Shown: positions 19,909 to 27,864 of the stretch, one piece after another
Layout of the letters: every line of letters starts with the position of its first letter
How positions within the stretch are numbered: the first letter of the stretch is position 1
Source of the DNA: Lewinellaceae bacterium
Lineage (GTDB): Bacteria; Bacteroidota; Bacteroidia; Chitinophagales; Saprospiraceae
Assembly (NCBI GenBank): GCA_016712415.1
Contig: JADJRC010000049.1
Span: forward strand, 186,001-250,000
Length of the DNA stretch: 64,000 nucleotides
Reading direction: 5' to 3'
Program-made: the position numbers and the translations under genes
Notes under the pieces: model-generated
Databases searched by the model: none
What the model was told of the DNA's origin: nothing
What the model saw: the letters and a program-made list of their open reading frames with translations, nothing else

Positions 19909-20002
19909 GCATTGATTTTCAATGCACCGGAATTCTGCAAATTCTTTAATCCGGAGAATTCCGGTATAAAACACCCGGGGAAGGACGCTCGGCCAATTGG
20001 CT
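19909..20002. repeat. Cluster of three palindromes upstream of the MFS gene
   Basis: Three inverted repeats lie in a 190-base gap: GCATTGA-TTT-TCAATGC (19909-19925); ACCGGAATTCT / AGAATTCCGGT (19926-19936 with 19955-19965, 18-base interior); and GCCAATTGGC (19993-20002, perfect). They precede the MFS start at 20038. They could act on transcript ends or be remnants of dispersed elements. Confidence 0.65.
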
Positions 20003-20037
20003 GAACTCCGGTTTTTGCGGATATTGCTGCCGCATTG

Positions 20038-21219
20038 ATGAAAGCCATTACCCGCAACATCTGGATCATTTCGCTCGTCAGTCTGTTTACCGACATGGCT
20101 AGTGAGATGCTGTACCCGATTATGCCGATCTATCTGAAGAGCATCGGGTTCTCCATCGTACTGATCGGGGTGCTGGAAGGCGTTGCCGAAACGGTGGCAG
20201 GCCTGAGCAAGGGGTATTTCGGCAACTGGAGTGACAAGGCGGGAAAGCGCCTGCCTTTTGTGCAGGTTGGGTACAGCCTGAGTGCCATTTCCAAGCCAAT
20301 GATGGCATTGATGGTGTATCCGCTTTGGATATTTCTCGCGCGCACGCTCGACCGGCTGGGCAAGGGCGTGCGCACCGGCGCACGCGACGCCCTGTTGTCC
20401 GACGAAACCGTAGCAGCTTCCAAAGGGCGGGTATTCGGTTTTCACCGTTCGATGGATACCATCGGCGCCGTGCTGGGCCCATGCCTGGCCCTGCTGTATT
20501 TGCAGGTATACCCGGAAGACTACAAAACGCTGTTTATGCTGGCCTTTTTGCCGGGTGTGCTGGCCGTTTTTTGCACCTTCCTCATTCGGGAAAAAAAAGC
20601 GCTGTCGGTACAGCACAAACCCCGGCCGGGTTTGTTCGACTTTTTCCGGTACTGGAAAGTAAGCACGCCGGAATACCGGCGGCTTGCGACTGCGCTTTTG
20701 TTGTTTGCCCTGTTCAACAGTTCCGACATGTTCCTGTTGCTCCGGGCAAAAGAAGGCGGCATGAATGATACGGCAGTTATTGGCGTATATATTTTTTACA
20801 ACCTGGTGTTTGCTGCTGCGGCCTATCCATTGGGTATTCTGGCCGACAAGGTCGGTATGAAGAAAGTATTTTCAGGAGGACTAATTGTATTTGCCCTCGT
20901 ATATGCCGGCATGGCGTACGTTACGGGTCCGGCAATCATCTTCGCACTTTTTTTCCTCTACGGCATCTATGCCGCCGCTACCGAAGGTATTGCCAAAGCC
21001 TGGATCAGCAATATTTGTGAAAAAGAAAACACCGCCACTGCCATCGGTACCTTTACTGCCTTTCAAAGTGTTTGCGCTTTTCTGGCCAGTAGTTTGGCCG
21101 GCTTGATCTGGTATGCGTTTGGAGCCCCTGTCGTTTTTGTCCTAAGCGCATGTATCGCAGTAGTTACAGCAGTGTATCTGCTCGTTTTCATGAGCCCTGG
21201 AACCCCGTCAGGAACCTGA
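20038..21219 (+). CDS. MFS transporter
   Basis: A 393-aa major-facilitator protein with about twelve hydrophobic helices. The family loop signature between helices 2 and 3 appears as GNWSDKAGKRLPF, and a related GILADKVGMKKVF occurs at the equivalent position in the second half. The stretch LARTLDRLGKGVRTGARDAL is typical of a subgroup of uncharacterised bacterial MFS exporters. The substrate is unknown. ATG 20038 is used; a TTG three bases upstream is also in frame. A Crp/Fnr gene lies convergently downstream (stop-to-stop gap 39 bases). Confidence 0.87.
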   Translation: MKAITRNIWIISLVSLFTDMASEMLYPIMPIYLKSIGFSIVLIGVLEGVAETVAGLSKGYFGNWSDKAGKRLPFVQVGYSLSAISKPMMALMVYPLWIFLARTLDRLGKGVRTGARDALLSDETVAASKGRVFGFHRSMDTIGAVLGPCLALLYLQVYPEDYKTLFMLAFLPGVLAVFCTFLIREKKALSVQHKPRPGLFDFFRYWKVSTPEYRRLATALLLFALFNSSDMFLLLRAKEGGMNDTAVIGVYIFYNLVFAAAAYPLGILADKVGMKKVFSGGLIVFALVYAGMAYVTGPAIIFALFFLYGIYAAATEGIAKAWISNICEKENTATAIGTFTAFQSVCAFLASSLAGLIWYAFGAPVVFVLSACIAVVTAVYLLVFMSPGTPSGT

Positions 21220-21258
21220 ACCAAATCCGGGCTGTTGCTACCGTAAACCGATACCCTA

Positions 21259-21828
21259 TCACAATCTGCTCCCTGCCCTGATCCGGCTAAGCGTCTCCTG
21301 CGTGATACCCAGGTAAGAAGCAATATATGCCAATGGTACCCGCTGCAGCATGTCAGGCTGTTGATCCAGCAGTTTCTTGTAGCGCTGCTCGGCTGATTCA
21401 AACTGCAACGAGTCGACGCGCACCTGGGAAATAATCAGCGATTGGGTCAGCATCAGCCGAAACAGCCTTTCCACATCGTGAAAGCGGTCGCAAAGGCGCA
21501 TAAGGTCGTCGTGGTGAATGGCGAGTAATTCGGAAGGTTCCAGCAACTGGATGATGAGGCGGCTGGGCGACTGCTGAAAAAAACTCATGATCGACAGGAA
21601 ATATGAATTGTCGAGGGTAAGATACTCGGTGATCTCCTTGTCGTTTTTATGGTAAAAAATGCGCACGCCCCCCCGGTGGAGGTAATAAAAATACCGGGAT
21701 ATAGCGCCTTCACGGACCAGCAGATGACCCTTGGGCAGGGAAAGCGGCTTCCACTGTTCCAAAAATGCAGGCAGGCTTTCTTCTGAAAGTTGGGAAATGT
21801 TGCGGATGTTCTTCAGAAAGTCGTCCAT
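21259..21828 (-). CDS. Crp/Fnr-family regulator
   Basis: A 189-aa protein with a cyclic-nucleotide-binding-like beta roll (about residues 25-120: LPKGHLLVREGAISRYFYYL) and a C-terminal helix-turn-helix (VPLAYIASYLGITQETLSRIR). It has no cysteine cluster for an iron-sulfur centre, so it is not an oxygen-sensing FNR. The ligand is unknown; many Bacteroidota paralogues of this size exist. The ATG at 21828 lies 13 bases after the pyrD stop on the same strand, so it probably shares the pyrD transcript. A TTG at 21858 would overlap pyrD and is less likely. Confidence 0.85.
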   Translation of the reverse strand: MDDFLKNIRNISQLSEESLPAFLEQWKPLSLPKGHLLVREGAISRYFYYLHRGGVRIFYHKNDKEITEYLTLDNSYFLSIMSFFQQSPSRLIIQLLEPSELLAIHHDDLMRLCDRFHDVERLFRLMLTQSLIISQVRVDSLQFESAEQRYKKLLDQQPDMLQRVPLAYIASYLGITQETLSRIRAGSRL

Positions 21829-21841
21829 GGCCCGGGAGGTG

Positions 21842-22873
21842 TTAAAGATGCTGTACAATCCGCTTTACCAGTCCCGGACCTTCATACACCAATCCGGTAT
21901 ACACCTGAACAAGATCGGCGCCGGCATCCAGTTTCTCCTTTGCCGCCCCGGGCGAGTCTATACCGCCTACTCCTATGATGACGGCGCCCTTCCCCAGTTT
22001 TTCCCGCAGGTACCGAATGACCGCGGTGGCGCGCAACCTGACCGGCGCACCGCTCAGTCCGCCCGCGCCGATTGCCTCAACTTCCTGACTATCCGTTTGT
22101 AGCCCTTCCCTTGAAATGGTGGTATTGGTGGCAATCACCCCGGCCAGTCCTGTTGCCTTCACAATTTCGGCAATGTCGTCGAGTTGATCATCCGTGAGAT
22201 CGGGGGCTATTTTAAGCAAAATGGGCTTGGGCGCCTGTTGCGCCTTGTTTCTGTCCTGCAACTGCGACAGCAGCCTGGTAAGCGGCTCTTTTTCCTGCAA
22301 GGCCCGCAGCCCCGGGGTATTGGGCGAACTGACGTTGACCACAAAATAGTCAACCCAGGGAAACAGTGCCTCGAAGCATTTCAGGTAATCGCTTTCGGCT
22401 GCTTCATTCGGAGTGATCTTGTTTTTACCGATGTTGCCGCCGATGATAACGCCGCCGGGAACACCTTTTTCCCGAATTCGCTTCAGCCGCCCGGCCAGCG
22501 CGTCCAGACCCTCATTATTGAATCCCATACGGTTGATGAGCGCATGGTCGGCAGGCAGGCGAAACAAGCGCGGTTGCGGGTTGCCATCCTGCGGTTGCGG
22601 GGTCACTGTACCCACTTCGACAAAGCCGAATCCAAGACAAGCCAATCCTTCGATATGCCGTCCGTCCTTGTCAAAACCGGCTGCCAGACCGACCGGGTTG
22701 GGGAAGTCGAGTCCCATAACCACCTTATTGCGGTTGCCCGCATGACAATACAGGCTTCGAAGCAACCATTTGGTGGGTGGAAAGGCAGCAGCCAGATCAA
22801 GCAGCCAGACGGTGATGCGATGGGCGGTTTCCGGAGAGAGGGCAAAAAGTATGGGTTTGAGAAGTTGATACAC
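21842..22873 (-). CDS. pyrD: Dihydroorotate dehydrogenase (quinone), class 2
   Basis: A 343-aa membrane-associated flavoenzyme that oxidises dihydroorotate to orotate in pyrimidine synthesis. Class 2 markers: an N-terminal membrane-docking helix region (YQLLKPILFALSPETAHRI), FPNPVGLAAGFDKDG, FGFVEVGTVTPQPQ, RMGFNNEG, the catalytic serine in VNVSSPNTPGL, and IGVGGI for FMN. The GTG at 22873 fits the family start; the frame also stays open upstream to an ATG at 22996 through an array of 7-base repeats that would add an improbable STVHRPP repeat. The array touches the start codon, so repeat number could alter translation initiation or transcription. Confidence 0.92.
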   Translation of the reverse strand: MYQLLKPILFALSPETAHRITVWLLDLAAAFPPTKWLLRSLYCHAGNRNKVVMGLDFPNPVGLAAGFDKDGRHIEGLACLGFGFVEVGTVTPQPQDGNPQPRLFRLPADHALINRMGFNNEGLDALAGRLKRIREKGVPGGVIIGGNIGKNKITPNEAAESDYLKCFEALFPWVDYFVVNVSSPNTPGLRALQEKEPLTRLLSQLQDRNKAQQAPKPILLKIAPDLTDDQLDDIAEIVKATGLAGVIATNTTISREGLQTDSQEVEAIGAGGLSGAPVRLRATAVIRYLREKLGKGAVIIGVGGIDSPGAAKEKLDAGADLVQVYTGLVYEGPGLVKRIVQHL

Positions 22874-22939
22874 GGTGGACGGTGGACGGTGGACGGTGGA
22901 CGGTGGACGGTGGACGGTGGACGGTGGACGGTGGACGGT
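22873..22939. repeat. Heptanucleotide tandem repeat (CGGTGGA)9 at pyrD start
   Basis: Nine perfect copies of CGGTGGA plus a four-base partial copy occupy 22873-22939 (plus strand). On the coding strand they lie directly upstream of, and include a base of, the GTG start of pyrD. Perfect identity suggests slippage-driven length change. Confidence 0.95.
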
Positions 22940-23138
22940 AAAAATACACCAAAGGGTTATGCAAGGAAATAATTTAGGCTTTTTTCGGGAGGACAATCTT
23001 CGCTTTATCGTAAGATAATGTGGTTGTCTCGAAAGTACAGATTTGACGGAAATTGAAGTTTTCAGAAAGGTTTCACAAGAATTACGGGGTTTTCGGCTGC
23101 GAAGCCCGCTTTTTTATTCTGTTAACCTGTTATCCCTG

Positions 23139-24242
23139 TCAATCTACTGTAAATTCTTGTTCCGCCATCGAAACACCGTTTACCAATATCCGAAGCCGGT
23201 GCGCGCCGGGGTAGTGTTTTCGGGTTGTAAAATCCTGAAAACCCTGGTATCGGGAGATTTGCTCCCAATGACCGGGCAACAGTTCCATTTCCCTGATTTT
23301 GAACACTTTGGAGGATATTTTCCCCGAAAGCGTCTGGTAATCAATACCGTATTCCAACCGAACCTGCACCGCAGTACCGGAAGCATTGGTAATAGAAAAT
23401 GAAAAATCGAGGCGGCCTCCGACGTGTACCTGTTTTGTACAAGCCCAATCCGCAACATCGATACCTTTTACGCCTTGCTGAAACCCAAAATACGACAACG
23501 CCGCTGCATTCCCCTTTTTCAACAAGCCCCGGCAGGCATGGCGCACGATCCGGTCCGTTTCCGCCGAATGTCCCAGCCAACGGCCTGCAATATCGAGCAC
23601 GAGGCCGGGGTGATCTTTGGCAATATCGTTCAGGTTGTTGGCGACAGAGCGGCGCACCGTCTCGGCAGTGTCGTGCTTCAGGTTTTCGAGTATAGGCAGT
23701 ATGGGCGACGGGTCGCGCTTGAGCGCCGGCACACCCATTCCCCAGGGCAGCCGCGGGCGGATGCCTTCACTGCTCAGCCGGCGCACCATGGGGCTTTCGT
23801 GCTGCGACCATTCCAGCATTTGGGTATACATACGCTCGGGATAGCGGATCAAAAAGGGTCGGACCGCAAATTCTGCACTGCTCCAGCGGGTGATCGTTTC
23901 GAGCGCGGGGATGGAATGTTCCGGATAGTCGACGCCGTGGCATTCGACAAAATCGGGCAAAAAGATATATTCAAAGGTGAGTTTTTCACCGTGCAGTTCA
24001 ATATAACGGTCTGCAATGCGGGTCACGATCTCCAGCGCTTCGGGGTATTCGGAAGGCAAAACGCTGCGCAAAACCTGACTGATGTGCCGAATGCGCTGCT
24101 TGAGTTCAAGCGCGTTCCATTCGGTATTGAATACCCGTTGTAAAAATTCCTGTTCCGGAAATCTTGCCCAGACAGCCGATGCCCCGGCGGCAAAAGGTTC
24201 GAGTAATGCAGTGGAAAAAATGTTCTTTAACGGCTCTGGCAT
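23139..24242 (-). CDS. HEAT-repeat DNA alkylation repair-like protein
   Basis: A 367-aa protein of the AlkC/AlkD-like superfamily in the form common in Bacteroidota. The N-terminal 220 residues are helical HEAT-like repeats (TITRWSSAEFAVRPFLIRYP, ESPMVRRLSSEGIRPRLPWG, TAETVRRSVANNLNDIAKDHP). The last 110 residues form a beta domain (GGRLDFSFSITNASGTAVQV), as seen in AlkC-type members. AlkC/AlkD remove alkylated bases. Here the catalytic role is inferred only from family. The ATG at 24242 lies 16 bases after the methyltransferase stop, so the two are likely cotranscribed. Confidence 0.8.
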   Translation of the reverse strand: MPEPLKNIFSTALLEPFAAGASAVWARFPEQEFLQRVFNTEWNALELKQRIRHISQVLRSVLPSEYPEALEIVTRIADRYIELHGEKLTFEYIFLPDFVECHGVDYPEHSIPALETITRWSSAEFAVRPFLIRYPERMYTQMLEWSQHESPMVRRLSSEGIRPRLPWGMGVPALKRDPSPILPILENLKHDTAETVRRSVANNLNDIAKDHPGLVLDIAGRWLGHSAETDRIVRHACRGLLKKGNAAALSYFGFQQGVKGIDVADWACTKQVHVGGRLDFSFSITNASGTAVQVRLEYGIDYQTLSGKISSKVFKIREMELLPGHWEQISRYQGFQDFTTRKHYPGAHRLRILVNGVSMAEQEFTVD

Positions 24243-24258
24243 AGATACATATGGTAAA

Positions 24259-25002
24259 TCAGCGGGGCTTTCGGGTAATCCGCCCAAATATGGGAAATTT
24301 TACCGTCTTAACTTCGGCTTCCGGCCATACCGTCTTCAAAGCGCTGAGGAATTCCTGATTCAGGGGCGAATGACCGTTTTTCCTGATGTAGTGTTGCAAG
24401 GCCGACCATGTTTCGAGATAACCCAGCAGGTGTTCGACGGTCCATTCGTATTGCATGTGCATTTCAGGCAACGGAATTTCGGGAAACGGAAATGGAATAC
24501 TGGCATATGCGGCGTCCACATGCTTGCGTTCGGCATCCCAGTACAACCCCAATGTATTGGAATACAAGTCTTTGATCAATACATTGACCGGGTCGTCGAC
24601 CTGCAACAGGTTATATCCAACAAGTGCCAGGATACCGCTTGGCTGTAACACCCGCATGGCCTGTGGATAGAACAGATCAAAATCGAACCAGTGGGCCGAT
24701 TGCCCGACGGTAACAAGATCAAAACGCGCATCCGGAAACGAAGGCATTTCTGCAGCCTCGATACCATAGCGGATATTGTTCTTTTGAACTGCCTGCGCCA
24801 ATTGTTTTTCGCTGATATCAGTGGCATCAACTGTTTCAAAACGTTCTGCCAGCACAGCGGCAATCTGGCCATTACCTGTGGCACAGTCCCAGGCCGCATC
24901 AAAGTTCCGGCACAGGTCGTAGAGAAAACCAAACAGCTGGGGTGGGTAGCCCGGTCGAAACCGGGCATAAGAGGAGGCTTGTGTGGAAAAATTGTCTTTC
25001 AT
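24259..25002 (-). CDS. Class I SAM-dependent methyltransferase
   Basis: A 247-aa methyltransferase. It starts MKDNFSTQASSYARFRPGYP, a signature of small-molecule methyltransferases of the UbiE/trans-aconitate-like group. The SAM-binding motif I is reduced to WDCATGNGQIAAVLAERF, and post-motifs TDISEKQL and VTVGQSAHWFDFD follow. The HWFD segment is typical of the trans-aconitate-methyltransferase-like set. The substrate is unknown. The ATG at 25002 is preferred: the longer frame to 25074 would translate the palindromic repeat at 25013-25057. The HEAT-repeat gene follows by 16 bases. Confidence 0.86.
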   Translation of the reverse strand: MKDNFSTQASSYARFRPGYPPQLFGFLYDLCRNFDAAWDCATGNGQIAAVLAERFETVDATDISEKQLAQAVQKNNIRYGIEAAEMPSFPDARFDLVTVGQSAHWFDFDLFYPQAMRVLQPSGILALVGYNLLQVDDPVNVLIKDLYSNTLGLYWDAERKHVDAAYASIPFPFPEIPLPEMHMQYEWTVEHLLGYLETWSALQHYIRKNGHSPLNQEFLSALKTVWPEAEVKTVKFPIFGRITRKPR

Positions 25003-25012
25003 ACGGTTGTCA

Positions 25013-25057
25013 GGTACCTCTGGCGGTACCGCCAAGGTACCTCTGGCGGTACCGCCA
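25013..25057. repeat. Tandem 22-bp repeat with 14-bp perfect palindromes
   Basis: Two identical 22-base copies (25013-25034 and 25036-25057), each holding GGTACCTC plus the palindrome TGGCGGTACCGCCA (25021-25034, 25044-25057). They lie 11 bases upstream of the methyltransferase start, so they fit a dimeric-regulator operator or a dispersed element. Confidence 0.75.
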
Positions 25058-25093
25058 CAACCCAACCAACCCATTGTTTAACACCATTACCAT

Positions 25094-25114
25094 ACGCCAA
25101 TCAGAGATTGGCGT
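25094..25114 (-). terminator. Hairpin at the Crp/Fnr stop codon
   Basis: ACGCCAATC-AGA-GATTGGCGT is a perfect 9-base stem with a 3-base loop. Its last base is also the last base of the Crp/Fnr stop codon. It could end transcription, but there is no clear U-tract. Confidence 0.5.
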
Positions 25115-25812
25115 TACGTGCGCAGTTCCGCCGCCAGCTTATCCATATCCCGGATCAGCAGGCGCGAACGATTGAAGGTCAGCAGTTTTTTAAACCGCAG
25201 ATCGTTGAGGGTAGTGGTTACCGTTTGCCGGCTTGTGGCGGTCAGGTTGGCGATTTCCTGGTGGGTAATAAAATTCCGGACCACCCATTCGTAGCCCACA
25301 CGCTGCCCTTTGGTCTGTGCCAGATGCACCAAAAACTCCACGATGCGGCTGCGGCTGTCGCGAAATACCAGCGACTCCAGGCGGCGTTCCATTTCGAGTT
25401 GGCGCGACCCGAACATCTTGATAAAGAACAAATTGAGTTCAGAACGCTCCCGCATCAGGCCTCTCAGTTCGTCGAGCGTAACCACACAGGCAGTGGTATC
25501 CTCCAGCGCAGTTGCAAAGTCGCGGCGGCGCTCTTCGCCCAGCAGTGTCAGTTCGCCGAACACCTCGCCCCGCCCCAGAATCACCTTCGTGATTTCCTTC
25601 CCTTCATCGTTCATCACCGAAATCTTGATCCGGCCCTCATTGATAAAATAAATACGATCGGAAAGGTCTTCCGGCACATACACCGACTCGCCTTTTTTGA
25701 AGGTCCGGTGCATATGATGCGACATAATATCCTTGCTCCCGAGTTTGGTGGGACAAAGCAGATGCGTCACGTCAATATTTTCCAGGTGCCAGAACGCTTG
25801 TGTTTGCTGCAT
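25114..25812 (-). CDS. Crp/Fnr-family regulator
   Basis: A 232-aa regulator with the full Crp architecture: beta-roll sensor (KKGESVYVPEDLSDRIYFIN, GRGEVFGELTLLGEERRRD), dimer helix, and a C-terminal helix-turn-helix with the canonical ITHQEIANLTATSRQTVTTTLNDL. The GEVFGELTLLG and following region resemble the cAMP pocket, but the Arg-Ser phosphate contact of Crp is not clearly conserved. No cysteine cluster for an iron-sulfur centre is present. ATG 25812 gives the family length; frame open to 25920. It neighbours dnaX (start-to-stop gap 125 bases), likely separate. Confidence 0.87.
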   Translation of the reverse strand: MQQTQAFWHLENIDVTHLLCPTKLGSKDIMSHHMHRTFKKGESVYVPEDLSDRIYFINEGRIKISVMNDEGKEITKVILGRGEVFGELTLLGEERRRDFATALEDTTACVVTLDELRGLMRERSELNLFFIKMFGSRQLEMERRLESLVFRDSRSRIVEFLVHLAQTKGQRVGYEWVVRNFITHQEIANLTATSRQTVTTTLNDLRFKKLLTFNRSRLLIRDMDKLAAELRT

Positions 25813-25937
25813 AGTGGATGCAAATATCGGACGGAGAACATTTTGAGTGGGAAGTGGTTGCATATTCTTGCTTCTTTTGGCACAAAAATGCACCGGTGAA
25901 GCGCTCGAAATGTTACGCACAGGACATTCCCCGAAAA

Positions 25938-27725
25938 CTATTCGTCGAGTCGAAGGTCGAACCGCTGCAAAAGGTCTGTCACCACAGGATTTATTTCCCG
26001 CATGGTATCCAGTTTTTCCTTGGCGGTGAGCGGGCGCTTGGGCGCCTGCGGCATAAGCGCCTGCGCCCGGGCCTCATCTATCTCGATCTGAACCTTCAGC
26101 CGGGGGTCGTGCAGCCGGCTCCGCAAGGTATCGAGCAAGCGCATCAATTCGCTTTGCAGGTGACTGCGATCGGTATTGGTCGACACGACGGCTACGATTT
26201 TTTTATCTTCCAGACGGAGTTCGGCGCCCAAAAGGGCCAGGCGTACCAGTTTGGAATCTACGGATTCGGCATAGGCCTTCCATTCCAGCCGGGCATTCTC
26301 CAGGGTCAGGCGGCTTTCCAATGCTGCCTTTTCGGCCTCTTCCACTTCAACCGCCTGCTCATAGGCATCGAGGCGCAGCGGAATGGTTTCCGCTTTTTTC
26401 AGCCCCTGGCGCAGCCCGGAGGCCAGTTCGATCATTTCAGAGCGGCTCAGGGGCAGCGCATTGCCTTGCGCAGGGGATTCCGGCCCGGGTGCGGGCTGTT
26501 GAGTATGTTGACCTGGCGTACCCGACGCTGCGTTTTCTTTTTTTTCACCGTCGACCGTCGACCGTCGGCCGTCGACCGTGTTCACGTCAGGCGTTTTTTT
26601 TTCAGGGGCAACCGTTTGGGCGGACTTCACGGCCCGGTTGATGTAGCACATTTTCAACAGCGCCATTTCCACATGCAGCCGCCGGTTCCGTGCCATTTTG
26701 AAGTTCACATCACAGTCGTTGCAAATATTGAGCGCTGTGAGCAGGAACGCGGCAGGCGCCAGGGCGGCCTGTTTGCGGTAGCGTTCGCGAAGCGACTCGC
26801 CTGCTTCAAGCAGTGCCAGGGTGGCGGCATCCTTGCAGACGAGTATGTTGCGCAGGTGTTCGGCCAGGCCGTTTATAAACACATCGGGCTCAAAGCCTTT
26901 GCGCGATATCTGGTCGAAAAGGTTAAGAATAGCCGGGGCGTCTTCGGCGAGCAAGGCATCGGTAATCTGGAAATAATAGTCGTAATCGAGCACGTTAAGG
27001 TTCTCGATGACGTCGTCGTAGGTTATTTTTTTTCCGGAAAAACTCGTGATGCGGTCGAAAATGGACAGCGCGTCGCGCAGGGCGCCGTCGGCTTTCTGGG
27101 CGATGATGTGCAAGGCATCGTCTTCCGCTTCGATTTGCTCTTTTAGGCAGATGTTTTTCAGGTGCATCACCATATCGCCCACCGTAATCCGGCGAAAATC
27201 GAACACCTGGCACCGCGACAGGATCGTGGGTATGATCTTGTGCTTTTCGGTGGTCGCGAGGATAAAAATGGCGTAAGGCGGCGGCTCCTCCAGCGTTTTC
27301 AGAAAAGCATTGAATGCCGCCTGCGAAAGCATGTGCACCTCATCGATGATAAACACCTTGTATTTGCCCTGCTGCGGCTGGAAGCGGACCTGTTCGGTAA
27401 GGGCGCGGATGTGCTCGACCGAGTTGTTCGAGGCGGCGTCCAGTTCGATGATATTGAACGATGCGTTCTCGTTGAATGATTTACAGGAGGCGCATTCGTT
27501 GCAGGCCTCGTAGTCCTTCGTCCGGTTCTGGCAATTGAGGATGCGGGCGAGTATACGCGCGCAAGTCGTTTTGCCTACTCCCCGTGGTCCGGTGAACAGA
27601 AAAGCGTGGGCCACATGATCGGTCGCCAATGCATTTTTCAGCGTACCGGCTACGTGTTGCTGACCCACCACGTCTTCAAAACGCTGGGGACGGTATTTGC
27701 GGGCAGAAACGATAAAATTGCTCAT
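25938..27725 (-). CDS. dnaX: DNA polymerase III gamma/tau subunit
   Basis: A 595-aa clamp-loader ATPase. Walker A is GPRGVGKTTCARI (residues 46-58), the zinc module is CQNRTKDYEACNECASC, Walker B is FIIDEVHML and sensor 1 is ILATTEKHKI. Domain III continues to about residue 370. Between it and the tau C-terminal part lies a low-complexity linker containing VNTVDGRRSTVDGEKK, encoded by a heptanucleotide repeat. The tau-like tail (about 430-595) holds coiled-coil and alpha/beta segments for partner binding. No internal frameshift site was sought in detail. Divergent from the VIT-like gene. Confidence 0.95.
   Translation of the reverse strand: MSNFIVSARKYRPQRFEDVVGQQHVAGTLKNALATDHVAHAFLFTGPRGVGKTTCARILARILNCQNRTKDYEACNECASCKSFNENASFNIIELDAASNNSVEHIRALTEQVRFQPQQGKYKVFIIDEVHMLSQAAFNAFLKTLEEPPPYAIFILATTEKHKIIPTILSRCQVFDFRRITVGDMVMHLKNICLKEQIEAEDDALHIIAQKADGALRDALSIFDRITSFSGKKITYDDVIENLNVLDYDYYFQITDALLAEDAPAILNLFDQISRKGFEPDVFINGLAEHLRNILVCKDAATLALLEAGESLRERYRKQAALAPAAFLLTALNICNDCDVNFKMARNRRLHVEMALLKMCYINRAVKSAQTVAPEKKTPDVNTVDGRRSTVDGEKKENAASGTPGQHTQQPAPGPESPAQGNALPLSRSEMIELASGLRQGLKKAETIPLRLDAYEQAVEVEEAEKAALESRLTLENARLEWKAYAESVDSKLVRLALLGAELRLEDKKIVAVVSTNTDRSHLQSELMRLLDTLRSRLHDPRLKVQIEIDEARAQALMPQAPKRPLTAKEKLDTMREINPVVTDLLQRFDLRLDE
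26548..26580. repeat. In-frame heptanucleotide repeat (CCGTCGA)4 inside dnaX
   Basis: Four copies of CCGTCGA (third copy CCGTCGG) plus CCGTG at 26548-26580, plus strand. On the coding strand it is CGGTCGA, one base different from the CGGTGGA unit at pyrD. It encodes part of the interdomain linker of DnaX. Confidence 0.9.
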
Positions 27726-27864
27726 GCTTCACAAAAGTACGATTGTTTGCCGGAGAAAGGAACAAGGGAAAGCCGGGAAGTTTTCAACACCCGCACCGCC
27801 GGAACCTGTTTAGGTAAAATGAAGTAACTTGCGGGCCATTTTTCCAAATTTATCAAGCCGATCT

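Noticed and set aside
22874..22996. N-terminal STVHRPP repeat as part of PyrD
   Set aside because: It is translation of the 7-base repeat; family alignment places the start at the GTG after it.
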